From JABFSM01 sp963762545 (GTDB taxonomy: Bacteria > Gemmatimonadota > Gemmatimonadetes > Gemmatimonadales > GWC2-71-9), in the NCBI GenBank assembly GCA_963762545.1, contig CAVXLC010000004.1:1-64000 (forward strand): a DNA stretch of 64,000 nucleotides. The letters are read 5' to 3'. Positions within the stretch are counted from its first letter, which is position 1. Each line of letters opens with the position of its first letter. The position numbers and the translations under genes are program-made. The notes under the pieces were generated by a model. It saw only the letters and a list, made by a program, of their open reading frames with translations. It was not told the DNA's origin and did no database searches. Of this stretch, positions 1-8,546 are shown in pieces.

Positions 1-776
1 ATGCCCCGGGTCGAGTCCACCAGGCCGGCCGGCGTCATCGGCTTGAATCGCTCGTAGTCGTGGTCGTGGCCGTTGAGCACCAGGTCCACGTTGTTGTCGT
101 ACAGGAGCTGCCAGAAGGGAGTCAGCAGCCGGTCGCTGCCATGCCACCCCGAGCTGAACCGCGGATTGTGCCAGTAGGCAATGGTGCATTTCCTGGTGGT
201 GAACTTGAGGTCGTCGTTCAGCCAGTCTTCCTGCGCCTTCCGCTCCTCGGGGGTGAACACCGGGTTCACCACGATCTCGCTGTTGAGCACGATGACGTGC
301 CACTCGCCGACGTTGTAGCTGTAGAACCCTTTCTTCGATTCCCCGGCCTGCTTGCCGAAGTACTTGTAGTAGGGCGCGGCGCCGAACATGTAGTGCTCGT
401 GGTTGCCCGGGGCCGGCCGGATCCGCTTGATGATCCGCTTGGCGGAGTCGCCCCAGGACGGCGTGAAGCAGCGGGCAAAGTCCCGGTCGGAGCCTTCGGG
501 ATAGGCGTTGTCCCCCAGGGAGAACACCACGTCCTCGACGATGGCGGCGCTGTCCGCCTTGAGCACGCTGTCCACCAGCGCGGCGGTTGCCTCGTCGCCC
601 TGGGAGGTGCAGCTCGCGATATCGCCGGCGCCGATCATCACCGAGGCCCCGGTCAGCGCCACGACCGCCGCGGGCGCGTCGGCGGGAGGCGGCGTGGTCT
701 TGACCGCCGGCTTGCAGGCGGCGAGGGTCACCAGGACGCCCGCGCACATCCGAACGAATGAACCCACTCCGAACAC
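1..776 (-). CDS. Metallophosphoesterase lipoprotein (partial, C-terminus beyond left edge)
   Basis: Calcineurin-like metallophosphoesterase of the purple-acid-phosphatase-like type, expected to hydrolyse phosphoesters at a two-metal site outside the cytoplasm. Visible ligands in order are the GAGD block, LGDNAYPEG, PGNHE, a WHNPRF segment and NGHDHDYERF, so all blocks expected this far are intact. The frame opens with a GTG at 776, and an ATG at 749 is an alternative start. From the GTG the N-terminus has an Arg, a hydrophobic stretch and a lipobox LAAC, so it is probably a lipoprotein. It starts about 45 bases after the kinase-like/barrel gene on the same strand, so it is likely the last gene of that operon. 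The C-terminus lies outside the window. Family is clear; substrate is unknown. Confidence 0.85.
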   Translation of the reverse strand, partial: MFGVGSFVRMCAGVLVTLAACKPAVKTTPPPADAPAAVVALTGASVMIGAGDIASCTSQGDEATAALVDSVLKADSAAIVEDVVFSLGDNAYPEGSDRDFARCFTPSWGDSAKRIIKRIRPAPGNHEHYMFGAAPYYKYFGKQAGESKKGFYSYNVGEWHVIVLNSEIVVNPVFTPEERKAQEDWLNDDLKFTTRKCTIAYWHNPRFSSGWHGSDRLLTPFWQLLYDNNVDLVLNGHDHDYERFKPMTPAGLVDSTRG

Positions 777-820
777 CCCCGATGGTATACATGCATGGCC
801 CGCGGATCTGCGGAGCGAAT

Positions 821-3358
821 CTAGAATATCATCCCGGTACGGAGACGCACACCGGTGAGTCCATGACCCTTGCCGGTCTCGATGCTGAGCGAGGTGCTGG
901 GGTTCAGAATGCCGATCCAGGCGCCGAGGCCGGCCGCGGCATGCCACCCGCCGGGCGAGCTGCCGTTGAGGTATACCCGGCCGGCATCGGAATATCCGTA
1001 GACCCCGACGTTAAAGGGAAGCACGAGCGCAAACCTGGCCAGGGGAATCTGGAGCTCGGCGGTGCCGACGAGGGCGGCGTCTCCGGCATAGCGCTGGGGC
1101 TCGAGCGACCGCACCGCCATCTGCCCGCCGATGAACGCCGCTTCCTGAAACGGAAACTGGCCGAACAGCTTCTTGGCCCCGGCCCGCAACACCAGCTTCG
1201 GATGGGCCGGAGCCGGAAGCGTCACATAGGTCGACGCCTCGGCGGCGAGCACGGCGAACCCCTCCTTCACGTCCCAGATCGCGGGGTACCAGGTTCCGCT
1301 CGCGGCGAACCGGACGCCCCGCCGGGGGTCGGTCGACCGGTCTCGGCCGTCGTGGGACAGGTTGAACCGGAGTCCGGCCTGTCCGAAATGCCCGAATCCG
1401 TAGGGGCGGTGGGCCGACACGAAACGGTCGGGCACGCTGTCCGTGGTGGTGTATTCGACCACGGGCCCGGCGGACAGGTCGCCTCGCGCACCCAGCGCCA
1501 GTCCGATGGTGGGGTGCAGCAGCCACTGTCGCTGCCGCACCTGATAAAGATCGGATGCCGCATCGGGCGAGTCGTTGCCGAGTCCGTGGAAATTGATCAC
1601 CTCGAGCTCGGACATCCGCGCCTGCCCGGTAAAGTGAATCCGGGACTCTTCCCGGCGCAGATCCACGAGCGCCGCGACCCGATGGCCCCGGTAGCGAGTG
1701 GCGTACTCTTCGCTGAGAGCGTACCGGCTGCTGTAGGGCGTCCGGCGAAATCCGTAGTAGTACTTGTCCAGCTCCACCCGGACCAGCAGGCCGATATCAC
1801 GGTCGGAGCGCAGGGCAAATCCCGGCGCGAACCGGTCCCCGCGATCGCGCTCGGGGGGCGCCGGTTTTCCGCTCCGCGTCACCCAGGGCCGCCGGTTCCA
1901 GGCCGAATCCGGCCCGTACCCGACGCCGGTCACGCTGCCGGCGTCGTAGAGCCGGGTCGGGCGCGGCTTGCCGTGCACCGAGGAGGAGTCGACCAGGCGG
2001 TTCACCCCGTTGCCGCCGACGATCCAGACCGGAATGCTCTCAGCCGAGCTGCCCACGACGGACGCGCGGTCATCGCCGCCGTGGAGATAGAGGCGGATCT
2101 GATCGGTTTCCTCCGGGTCGAACCGCCGGCGAAAGTACCGGTCGCCTCGCTCCGACCAGAGCTCCACCTCGACCGAGCCGTCGTCCCGGCGCGTGACCAC
2201 CGCATGGTCCGCGGCGTCGGTGGCGTGGATGTCCAGGACCTGCGCGAGGTATCGGTAGAACCGGGTGGCAATATCGGGGATCTGATCGCGGCGCACCCGG
2301 AGCACGGCGGTGAGGTGGGGCGCCGTTTCCCGGAACTCGATGGGCATGGCAGCCGCCGCGGCGGCGATCACCGAATCGGTGATCCGGTGCCTCAGGTCCT
2401 CGGCCACCGAATCCCAGACCGGCTTTTCGAGCCCGGCCAGGAGCCGGCGGTCCAGCTCCAGGGCGTTCCAGGTCAGGCCATGAATGCTGGGGTAGGTCAC
2501 CCGGAAGGTCATCACGTTGGGCGACACGATGCCGGTGGCCTTGACGATCCCGCCGTGGGAAATGAACGGCTTGTCCCGGTCCCGCGGAATCGGCTCCCAG
2601 ATGGGCGCGCCGCTGGAATCGAACCGGGCCCATTTCCACTGGCCGGGATGCCGGTCCCAGTCGTTGATGAACATGTCCATCAGCCGCGCCTTGAGGTACC
2701 CGCGCGCGTCCACCTGTTGGGCGGGATCCGCATCGAGCTTCTTCAGCAGCTCGTCGCTATCGATGATCTCGGCGGCCCCCGCGAATCCGGGAGCGCTGTC
2801 CGGCATGTTCGGATAGCGCTCGATCATGCCGAGCTGCCCGGCAAAATCGCCGCGAAACTCCCCCAGCAGCGAGTCGTTGGGCATGGCGGCCAGGATCGGG
2901 GTGACATGCAGCACGCCGGCCGCCTCGAGCAGCGGCGCCGTCACCTCCGCCGCGGCGGGGTGCTGTGCGCTCACCTGGTTGCGGGTGATCCTCTCCACGA
3001 TGGTGTTCTCGAATCCCGCCGGAATCGTGACCTTGTCCTTGTCGACCAGGCGAAACACGTACTCGGTGCCGTCCGCGGTCTTGAGCCGGAGCGACTTGGT
3101 CTGGTTTCCCCCGCCCCGCTTGACGGGGAGCAATCCTCCGGCAAACCGGCGCAGATCCAGCACCGGCACCTTGATGGGCGTGGCCCAGAGATCCCGGTAG
3201 GTCGAGCCATAGAGGAAACGGTGGAGCCGGCTGCCCCGATACCGCAGCCCGGGCGCCAGGACCACGGAGTCCGTTCCCACCACCGCGGCCGGCCCGGCCT
3301 GGGCTGCCACGGCGGGCGGGAGGAGGGCCAGCAGGGCGGCGGCGAGACGGAGCTTCAT
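821..3358 (-). CDS. Outer-membrane beta-barrel protein with kinase-fold-like N-terminal domain (paralogue 1)
   Basis: 845 aa. Residues 1-20 are a Sec signal peptide ending AVAAQ. Residues about 45-270 form a conserved domain: HRFLYGSTYRDLW, then FAGGLLPVKRGGG (about 72-84), SLRL, EYVFRLVDKD, a helix with QVSAQHP, then INDWDRHPGQWKW (231-243) and WEPIPRDRD (254-262). This order (glycine-rich loop, basic strand, D.DRH..Q, DRD) resembles protein-kinase-like folds such as Fam20, HipA and PI4K type II; that is my inference. The C-terminal third is rich in amphipathic strands and ends in an aromatic residue, as in BamA/D15 surface-antigen barrels. I recall this domain plus barrel in large Bacteroidota proteins that also carry a metallophosphatase. 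It follows the propeller lipoprotein gene by 25 bases, and I see no clear ribosome site before its ATG. A paralogue lies at 5541-8114. Confidence 0.8.
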   Translation of the reverse strand: MKLRLAAALLALLPPAVAAQAGPAAVVGTDSVVLAPGLRYRGSRLHRFLYGSTYRDLWATPIKVPVLDLRRFAGGLLPVKRGGGNQTKSLRLKTADGTEYVFRLVDKDKVTIPAGFENTIVERITRNQVSAQHPAAAEVTAPLLEAAGVLHVTPILAAMPNDSLLGEFRGDFAGQLGMIERYPNMPDSAPGFAGAAEIIDSDELLKKLDADPAQQVDARGYLKARLMDMFINDWDRHPGQWKWARFDSSGAPIWEPIPRDRDKPFISHGGIVKATGIVSPNVMTFRVTYPSIHGLTWNALELDRRLLAGLEKPVWDSVAEDLRHRITDSVIAAAAAAMPIEFRETAPHLTAVLRVRRDQIPDIATRFYRYLAQVLDIHATDAADHAVVTRRDDGSVEVELWSERGDRYFRRRFDPEETDQIRLYLHGGDDRASVVGSSAESIPVWIVGGNGVNRLVDSSSVHGKPRPTRLYDAGSVTGVGYGPDSAWNRRPWVTRSGKPAPPERDRGDRFAPGFALRSDRDIGLLVRVELDKYYYGFRRTPYSSRYALSEEYATRYRGHRVAALVDLRREESRIHFTGQARMSELEVINFHGLGNDSPDAASDLYQVRQRQWLLHPTIGLALGARGDLSAGPVVEYTTTDSVPDRFVSAHRPYGFGHFGQAGLRFNLSHDGRDRSTDPRRGVRFAASGTWYPAIWDVKEGFAVLAAEASTYVTLPAPAHPKLVLRAGAKKLFGQFPFQEAAFIGGQMAVRSLEPQRYAGDAALVGTAELQIPLARFALVLPFNVGVYGYSDAGRVYLNGSSPGGWHAAAGLGAWIGILNPSTSLSIETGKGHGLTGVRLRTGMIF

Positions 3359-3383
3359 TGGGAGGAAGTGTGGCCCGGGGCGA

Positions 3384-4295
3384 TCAGGGCCAGCGATACA
3401 ACGTGACGACAGCCGGATGCTTCACCGCCTCGTCACTGATGATCAGGATGCTGTCCCGCGTGATGGCCACCCCTTCGGCCATGTCGTGGAGGCCGGGAAG
3501 CGTGCGGGACTGGAGCACCACGCCGGCGGGGGTCATCTCGATCAGGGCCTGCTGCTGCGACGCGATCAGCACGTAGTTCCCGGTCAGCGGATCTACGGTG
3601 ATGTCGGAGGGGTGAAGCGTCTTCCATCCGTTGGCGCCGGTGGCCTGGTCCATCGGCACCGTGAGCGTCGTAAGGCGGGGCCCGTCTCCCTGGTCGAGCT
3701 TCCAGCGATAGATCACCAGGAGATTCTTGAGCTCCTTGGAGAAGACGTGCTTGCAGGCAAGCAGCAGCGACGCGATGGCCGGGTCGTAGGCCACTCCCTC
3801 GAACTCGCACTCCTTGCCGAGATGGGTATCGTGAACGGTGTAGTCTACCCGCTCACCGGCCGCACCTTCCTTGAACTCGTAGAGCTTCCCGTTGCTGGCC
3901 AGGAGGAAGATCCGGTCGCCGGCCACGGTGATCCCCTCGAAATCGCCGTGCACTGTGTGGGGCTTTCCCAGCAGAAACTGCTTGACCACGACGCCGCGCC
4001 GGTAGTCGATTTCCGAGACCGCGCCGCGCTCGTCGTCGTGGGCCAGCAACCGCTGATCCGGCGTCAGAGCCAGCCCGGAGATCTCCGACAACCCCACCGG
4101 CACCACCCAGCGGGCCAGCGGCCGGTCGTGGTCGCTGCCGGAATCGGGCCCGGCCAGGGTCTGCGCCAGACGGGCCGCGCGCGCGGACAGCTCCGCGCTG
4201 TCGGCCCGGCCGGCGGCCCGGCCCGGCGTGGCGCGGCACCCCGATCCGGCGAGCGCGGCCCCGAGCAGCACGGTGGCGGCGCGGCGCGGCATCAC
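3384..4295 (-). CDS. SdiA-regulated (YjiK-like) beta-propeller lipoprotein
   Basis: 303 aa, probable lipoprotein: MMPRRAATVLLGAALAGSGC gives a lipobox GSGC near residue 20. The body holds propeller-type repeats typical of the SdiA-regulated / esterase-like phytase families: EISGLALTPDQRL, GDFEGITVAGDRIFLL, ECEFEGVAYDPA, HPSDITVDPLTGNYVL and MAEGVAITRDSILIISDE. Family members are predicted calcium-binding beta-propellers without a settled activity. The ATG at 4295 overlaps the TGA of the DUF4956 gene (ATGA), so the two are translationally coupled. The kinase-like/barrel gene follows after 25 bases. Membership in this envelope operon makes a periplasmic sensing or hydrolytic role plausible, but nothing here fixes a substrate. 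Confidence 0.8.
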   Translation of the reverse strand: MMPRRAATVLLGAALAGSGCRATPGRAAGRADSAELSARAARLAQTLAGPDSGSDHDRPLARWVVPVGLSEISGLALTPDQRLLAHDDERGAVSEIDYRRGVVVKQFLLGKPHTVHGDFEGITVAGDRIFLLASNGKLYEFKEGAAGERVDYTVHDTHLGKECEFEGVAYDPAIASLLLACKHVFSKELKNLLVIYRWKLDQGDGPRLTTLTVPMDQATGANGWKTLHPSDITVDPLTGNYVLIASQQQALIEMTPAGVVLQSRTLPGLHDMAEGVAITRDSILIISDEAVKHPAVVTLYRWP

Positions 4296-5383
4296 TTCGA
4301 CGCGTCTTCCGCGGCCTGGACGAAGGTGGCATCCAGTTCCGCGTCGGCGCTCAGGATGGTGTCTTTCGCCTTGGCGCGGACCGTCGTCAGGAGCTCGTCT
4401 CGCGTCGTGGACTTCCGGAGCTTCACCAGGTAGAACAGCTCCGATGGCCTGCCGGAGTTGGTGACCACCTCGTCCAGCCGCCAGCGACCCACGATCTCGT
4501 CCAGCGCCTCAGCGACTCGCTCCTGGGCCTCGCTGAGCTTTTCCGTGGTAATGGAGAGAATGGCGTTGTAACGGGCCTTCTTCTTCTGGGGTCCGAGGAT
4601 CTTGCGAACCCGGTCGAACCGCTGCGCCAGCGCCTGCGCCTGCTTCTGGTCCAGCGCGAGCACCAGGTCCCGGTCGGGGACCTTGCCGTTGATACCGGCA
4701 TCGGCCAGCTGGGTCAGCGGCTCGGTCCACTGCGCCGCGGCGGTCGGCTCGAGCACATTGCGGCCGTAGTCGTAGCGCCAGGTGAGGATCAGCAGGAAGT
4801 TGAAGATGACCGACACCAGCGCGGCCACGATCAGCGTCTCGACGCCCGCCGCGAACCCGACCGCGATGGCCAGGAACACGAAGACCACGTCGCGTGCGTC
4901 GCGCAACGTGGTCCGGAATCGCACCGCCGCCACCACCCCGGCCAGGCTGAACGCCAGGGCCAGACTGTTCTGAACGATCAGCACGATGCCCGCCACCACC
5001 AGCGGCAGGAAGAGCAGCGTCTGCGCCACCGACTGGTTGTGGGTCTTGCTGGGGCGGGTCGACATGTAGACCCAGGACACCGGGAGCATCAGCACCAGGG
5101 TGCCCAGCAGGATGATCGCGGTGCGGATCGTGAGCTCGAGGCGGGGCGGCAAATCGGTCAACGGGGTCGCCGGGCCCTCGGCGGACAGTCCGTCCTTCAT
5201 CACCTGGGGCGCCAGGACCAGCTCCTGGGCATTCTGACCCCCGAAGACCCGATCGACCACCGGAAAGGCCCGCACCAGGGCGACGGTGACGGCGGCGAGA
5301 ACGACATAGTACGCCAGCAGCCTCCGCACCGGCCGGTCCGAGCCGAGCGTGAGGACGTCGATCATCTTCCTGAAGAAATTCAT
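4292..5383 (-). CDS. DUF4956 family membrane protein
   Basis: 363 aa from ATG 5383, chosen because GAGGG lies about 7-11 bases upstream and the protein then begins MNFFRKMIDVL directly before the first membrane segment; an upstream in-frame start at 5440 would add 19 unlikely residues. Membrane segments sit at about 25-45, 90-112, 120-145 and 150-185. The hallmark block is FSLAGVVAAVRFRTTL followed by RDARDVVFVFLAIAVGFAAG, the DUF4956 signature. A cytosolic domain of about 160 residues (KILGPQKKKARYNAIL, LDEIVGRWRLDEV) follows. DUF4956 proteins are often encoded beside VTC-type polyphosphate polymerases and CotH kinases (recalled, not shown here). The gene is coupled to the SdiA-regulated-type gene by ATGA. 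Its biochemical role is unknown. Confidence 0.8.
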   Translation of the reverse strand: MNFFRKMIDVLTLGSDRPVRRLLAYYVVLAAVTVALVRAFPVVDRVFGGQNAQELVLAPQVMKDGLSAEGPATPLTDLPPRLELTIRTAIILLGTLVLMLPVSWVYMSTRPSKTHNQSVAQTLLFLPLVVAGIVLIVQNSLALAFSLAGVVAAVRFRTTLRDARDVVFVFLAIAVGFAAGVETLIVAALVSVIFNFLLILTWRYDYGRNVLEPTAAAQWTEPLTQLADAGINGKVPDRDLVLALDQKQAQALAQRFDRVRKILGPQKKKARYNAILSITTEKLSEAQERVAEALDEIVGRWRLDEVVTNSGRPSELFYLVKLRKSTTRDELLTTVRAKAKDTILSADAELDATFVQAAEDASK

Positions 5384-5540
5384 GCAGATACCCTCGAGTC
5401 CGTGGAGCGCGAGCAGGAGGACCGCCGCGGCGCCCGGCACCGACCGGGAAAACAGTCAACGCAATGAGGCCACTGATCCTACGACGTTTCTCAAACGATT
5501 TTCATACACATCTGAGGCTGATTTCGCTTCAACCTCCCGG
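5384..5540 (-). promoter_or_regulatory. AT-rich spacer with possible promoter for the DUF4956 operon
   Basis: This 157-base gap between the upstream barrel gene and the DUF4956 gene contains an unusually AT-rich patch at about 5456-5545. Read on the minus strand it offers TTGAAG (5527-5532) and, about 18 bases on, TGTATG followed by AAAAT, an imperfect sigma70-like pair. No terminator hairpin with a T-run was seen, so read-through from the barrel gene is also possible. Weak evidence. Confidence 0.3.
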
Positions 5541-8114
5541 CTAAAACGGGAAACCAAAGCCCGCGATGATGCGGGTGCCCTCTTTGGTATCCTTGGGGGC
5601 TCCCGCACCCACGAACAGGACGTTGCCCCGGCCCAGAAATGAGAGCCATACCCCGCCGCCGAACGAGGAGTGGAGCTCGTCCGACGACTCGCCTTTCTGG
5701 TACACTCGGCCGATGTCGGCAAAGCCGAACACCCCCTGCTCCCCCGGAATGATGATCTGGAGCCGGGAGACCGGCACCCGGATCTCGGCCGAGCCGTACA
5801 CCGCCGCATCGCCGGCAAAGCGGTCCGGCCGGTAGCCCCGAAGGGTCCGCGCCCCACCGAGCCGGGCCGTCTCGAAGAAAGGGACCTTTCCGAAGGTCTT
5901 GATGCCGCCGGCAAACAGGGTGAGCGAGGGACGCCAGGTGCCCTGCGGAGCCAGCGCCAGCGAGGCCTCGCCCTGCAGCCGGCCCATCGCCTCGGTGACG
6001 TCCCACGCCTTGGGGAACGCGCTGGCCTGGACCGCAAGGTAGCCACCCTTGGTGGCGAACCCCGGGAAATCGCGTCCGTCCACGACCAGCTCGGTGGTGA
6101 CGCCCACCATCCCGAACTCATGGGTGCCGTAGGGATGGTCCGTCCCGATGAAGCGGTCCCGGTTGGGCTTCGTGTCCAGGTCGGTGCTGGACCAGCGCAC
6201 CTCGGGACCGATGCTGAACGAGTTTCGGTTGCCGAATCGGGAGCCGACCCGCACACCCAGCCCGAACTGGTTCTGGTTCACCTTGAAGAAGTCGACCGGG
6301 TGGCCCGCCGACGACGTCTGGTTCCCCACGCCGTACCAGCGCAGCGTCTCGATGCCGCTCGCCAGTGCGTCGATGCGCCAGAATCCGTGGGAGTTCTCGA
6401 ACTGCCGGGTCATGGCCCCGATGAACCTGAACGAGTTCTTTCCGGTGGCGTACTGGAGCCGGTAATCCAGCCGGGTGGCGTACGGGATCCGGCGGAACCC
6501 GTAGAAATTGGTGTAGCCGCCGTAGTCCAGCAGCGCCCCGAGGTCGGTGCCGAACGAGCCGGTCAGCCGGTGGTAGACCTTCGACCCCCAGTCGCGGGGG
6601 GGGAGCGCCTTGGGGTCGGTGCTGTCGGGCTTCCATTCCCACGCCTTCGTATTGAGGCCGGCCCCCACCGCCTGATTGGCTCCGCTGTCATCGTAGAGGT
6701 GCACCCCGCCGGTCTTGGCGACGGTGAACCGGTCGTCGCCGTGCCCGCCGATCACCCGCACCGTCGGCGAGCCGCTTCCGTCGCCCTCCACCACCAGCTG
6801 GTCATCGCCGCCGTGCAGGTACACGCGGATACTCTTGGTCTCGTTCCGCCGGAAGGTCCGCCGGAAATACTCGGCGCCGTCGTGGGCCAGGGTCACCGTG
6901 GTGGTGCCGTCGGCGTTGCGGAGCACCCGCGCATCGTCGCTCCGGTCGCTGGCGTGGACGTCCACGTCCTCCGCCAGCAGGCGGTAGTACTTGTCGACCA
7001 TCCGATCGATGTGGTCGCGCCGGGCCCGGAGGGCCCGCTCCATCCGGGCGGCATCGAGTCGCTGGAACTCCGGAGGTAGCTGGCCCACCGCGCTCGCAAT
7101 GACGGGGTCGCCGAGACGGCTCTGGAGCACCGCCGCGACGGAGTCCCACGCCCGGCGGTCGAGGCTGGAGAGGAACCGGCGGTCGAGGTCGCGCCCGTTC
7201 CAGGTGGCGCCGACGATCTCGCCGTAGTCCGGGCCGAAATTGAGCAGCTGCGGGGCGGCTCGGCGGGCATAGTCGGGCATGATGCCGTCGAATCGCACGA
7301 AGGCCTGATCGCGGTCGCGCGGAATCGGGAGCCACCGCTCCCCCTCCGCGCCGGTCACCCGGGCCCAGCGCCATTGATCGGCGTGGCGATCCCAGTCGCC
7401 CAGAAACACGTCGGTGAGCCGCGCCAGGAGGAACCGCACGGGGTCCACCGGCACCTGGGGATGATCGTCCACCCTCTTGATCATCTCGTCGGTGCCCTCG
7501 ATCGCGTTGGCACCCGGAAAGGTGAACCCGCCGCCGGACAATTCGCCGGGACGCTCCTCGATCGTGCCCAGCATGTTCGCGAAGTCCTTGCGGAACTCGC
7601 CGAGGGCGGGATCGTCGGCCATTTGCACCAGGATGGGACGAGTGTGCAGCACGCCGACGGAATCCAGGATCACCGGCACGACCACCATGCCGGCCGGATG
7701 ACCGGCGCTCATCTGATCCTGGATGATCCGGTCCGCCACGGTTCCTCGCAGCTCCGGGGGCAGAATCACGCTGGGATCCTTGGATACCGAGCGGAACTGA
7801 TACTCCCGCCCGTCGGCGCCCGAGAGCCGCAGCGACCTGGTCTGTTGGCCGCCCCCCCGCTGGGTCGGGGTGAGCCCCCCGGCAAACGCCGAGAGCCTGA
7901 GCACCGGCACCCGGATCGCCGTGGTCCAGAGCGGCCGGTAGTGGGTGCCGAAGAAGAGCCGATGGAGGCCCCCGGCCCGGTAGCGGGCGCCCGGAACGAC
8001 CGTAACCGACTCGGCGGGCGCATAGGTCTGGGCCGCCGCCGGCCCGGCGAGGGCGCCGAGGAGCAGCAGGTGGAGCCAGACCGGGGGCGCCTTCCGTGGC
8101 AGAGCGCGCATCAT
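5541..8114 (-). CDS. Outer-membrane beta-barrel protein with kinase-fold-like N-terminal domain (paralogue 2)
   Basis: 857 aa paralogue of the 821-3358 product. The signal peptide ends about AAAQ (residue 29). The conserved domain repeats the same landmarks: HRLFFGTHYRPLW, FAGGLTPTQRGGG (77-89), EYQFRSVSKD, QMSAGHPAG, FLGDWDRHADQWRW (237-250) and WLPIPRDRDQAF (261-272). A middle segment has YLHGGDDQ and GGHGDDRF. The C-terminal barrel carries GARTLRGYRPDRFAGD, the GG..LRGY motif typical of BamA/D15 proteins, and ends in FGFPF. GGAGG lies almost against the first ATG (8114), so the second ATG at 8111 fits ribosome spacing better. The barrel assignment is firm; the kinase-fold reading of residues 50-275 is inference from motif order, and no activity is known to me. 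Confidence 0.82.
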   Translation of the reverse strand: MMRALPRKAPPVWLHLLLLGALAGPAAAQTYAPAESVTVVPGARYRAGGLHRLFFGTHYRPLWTTAIRVPVLRLSAFAGGLTPTQRGGGQQTRSLRLSGADGREYQFRSVSKDPSVILPPELRGTVADRIIQDQMSAGHPAGMVVVPVILDSVGVLHTRPILVQMADDPALGEFRKDFANMLGTIEERPGELSGGGFTFPGANAIEGTDEMIKRVDDHPQVPVDPVRFLLARLTDVFLGDWDRHADQWRWARVTGAEGERWLPIPRDRDQAFVRFDGIMPDYARRAAPQLLNFGPDYGEIVGATWNGRDLDRRFLSSLDRRAWDSVAAVLQSRLGDPVIASAVGQLPPEFQRLDAARMERALRARRDHIDRMVDKYYRLLAEDVDVHASDRSDDARVLRNADGTTTVTLAHDGAEYFRRTFRRNETKSIRVYLHGGDDQLVVEGDGSGSPTVRVIGGHGDDRFTVAKTGGVHLYDDSGANQAVGAGLNTKAWEWKPDSTDPKALPPRDWGSKVYHRLTGSFGTDLGALLDYGGYTNFYGFRRIPYATRLDYRLQYATGKNSFRFIGAMTRQFENSHGFWRIDALASGIETLRWYGVGNQTSSAGHPVDFFKVNQNQFGLGVRVGSRFGNRNSFSIGPEVRWSSTDLDTKPNRDRFIGTDHPYGTHEFGMVGVTTELVVDGRDFPGFATKGGYLAVQASAFPKAWDVTEAMGRLQGEASLALAPQGTWRPSLTLFAGGIKTFGKVPFFETARLGGARTLRGYRPDRFAGDAAVYGSAEIRVPVSRLQIIIPGEQGVFGFADIGRVYQKGESSDELHSSFGGGVWLSFLGRGNVLFVGAGAPKDTKEGTRIIAGFGFPF

Positions 8115-8181
8115 GCCTCCATCGGGGCTCGGTGAGCCAGATTGCCTACGATCCTGCGGGCCGGAGGGACGCCTCGCCGCA

Positions 8182-8357
8182 TCAATGGATCCGCGCGCCC
8201 CGGACGGTGGGAGCGCAGCGCGCGATCAGCGCGTCCTCGAGCATCGCGGGCTCGGCCCGTTTCCCGAGGCGAATGAGATACTTGAGCACGCCCTTGCCCT
8301 TGGCGCTCGCTTCGATCTCGGCCAGCCGGGGGCCGCCGGCAGTTCGTTGGATTTCAT
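8182..8357 (-). pseudogene. Small ORF with apparent frameshift in a C5 run
   Basis: On the minus strand an ATG at 8357 opens MKSNELPAAP, then runs out of register. One frame over, beginning in the same C5 run (G5 on the plus strand, 8328-8332), the reading RLAEIEASAKGKGVLKYLI..GKRAEPAMLEDALIARCAPTVRGARIH ends at TGA 8182-8184. One extra C would join the two into a 58-residue protein with ordinary amino acid composition. It may be a mutation, a sequencing indel or a programmed slip. In its present state the second frame has no start except an internal GTG. The C-terminal phrase resembles the start of DUF3793 proteins, a weak likeness only. Confidence 0.45.
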
Positions 8358-8434
8358 GAGCTTAGGACCTCGCTCCCAAACGGGAATCCGGGGGTGCGCT
8401 CCCGTCCGGGGAGCGGAGTTGGACTAGACTTACG

Positions 8435-8464
8435 CCAACCCTTACGTCCACGGAAGGGGGTTGG
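8435..8464. repeat. Inverted repeat upstream of the 8547 gene
   Basis: CCAACCC at 8435-8441 pairs with GGGTTGG at 8458-8464 across a 16-base centre, 83 bases before the start of the downstream gene. It could be an operator or a leader hairpin. The rest of 8358-8546 holds no other gene that I can support. Confidence 0.25.
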
Positions 8465-8546
8465 ATTGCCGGCCCCCGGGAGCGCCGCAACGACCCCGCC
8501 CGGCCATGCGTACCATCAGGCAATCACCTTTACCCCGGAGCCTGGA

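Noticed and set aside
758..3406. Long open frame on the plus strand opposite the barrel gene
   Set aside because: Antisense shadow of a GC-rich gene: Arg/Gly/Pro-rich with no domain, whereas the minus frame has a signal peptide, conserved motifs and barrel strands.
8096..8427. Plus-strand open frames over the 8115-8427 gap
   Set aside because: No ribosome site, low-complexity Arg/Ala-rich translation; the minus-strand frameshifted ORF is the more protein-like reading.
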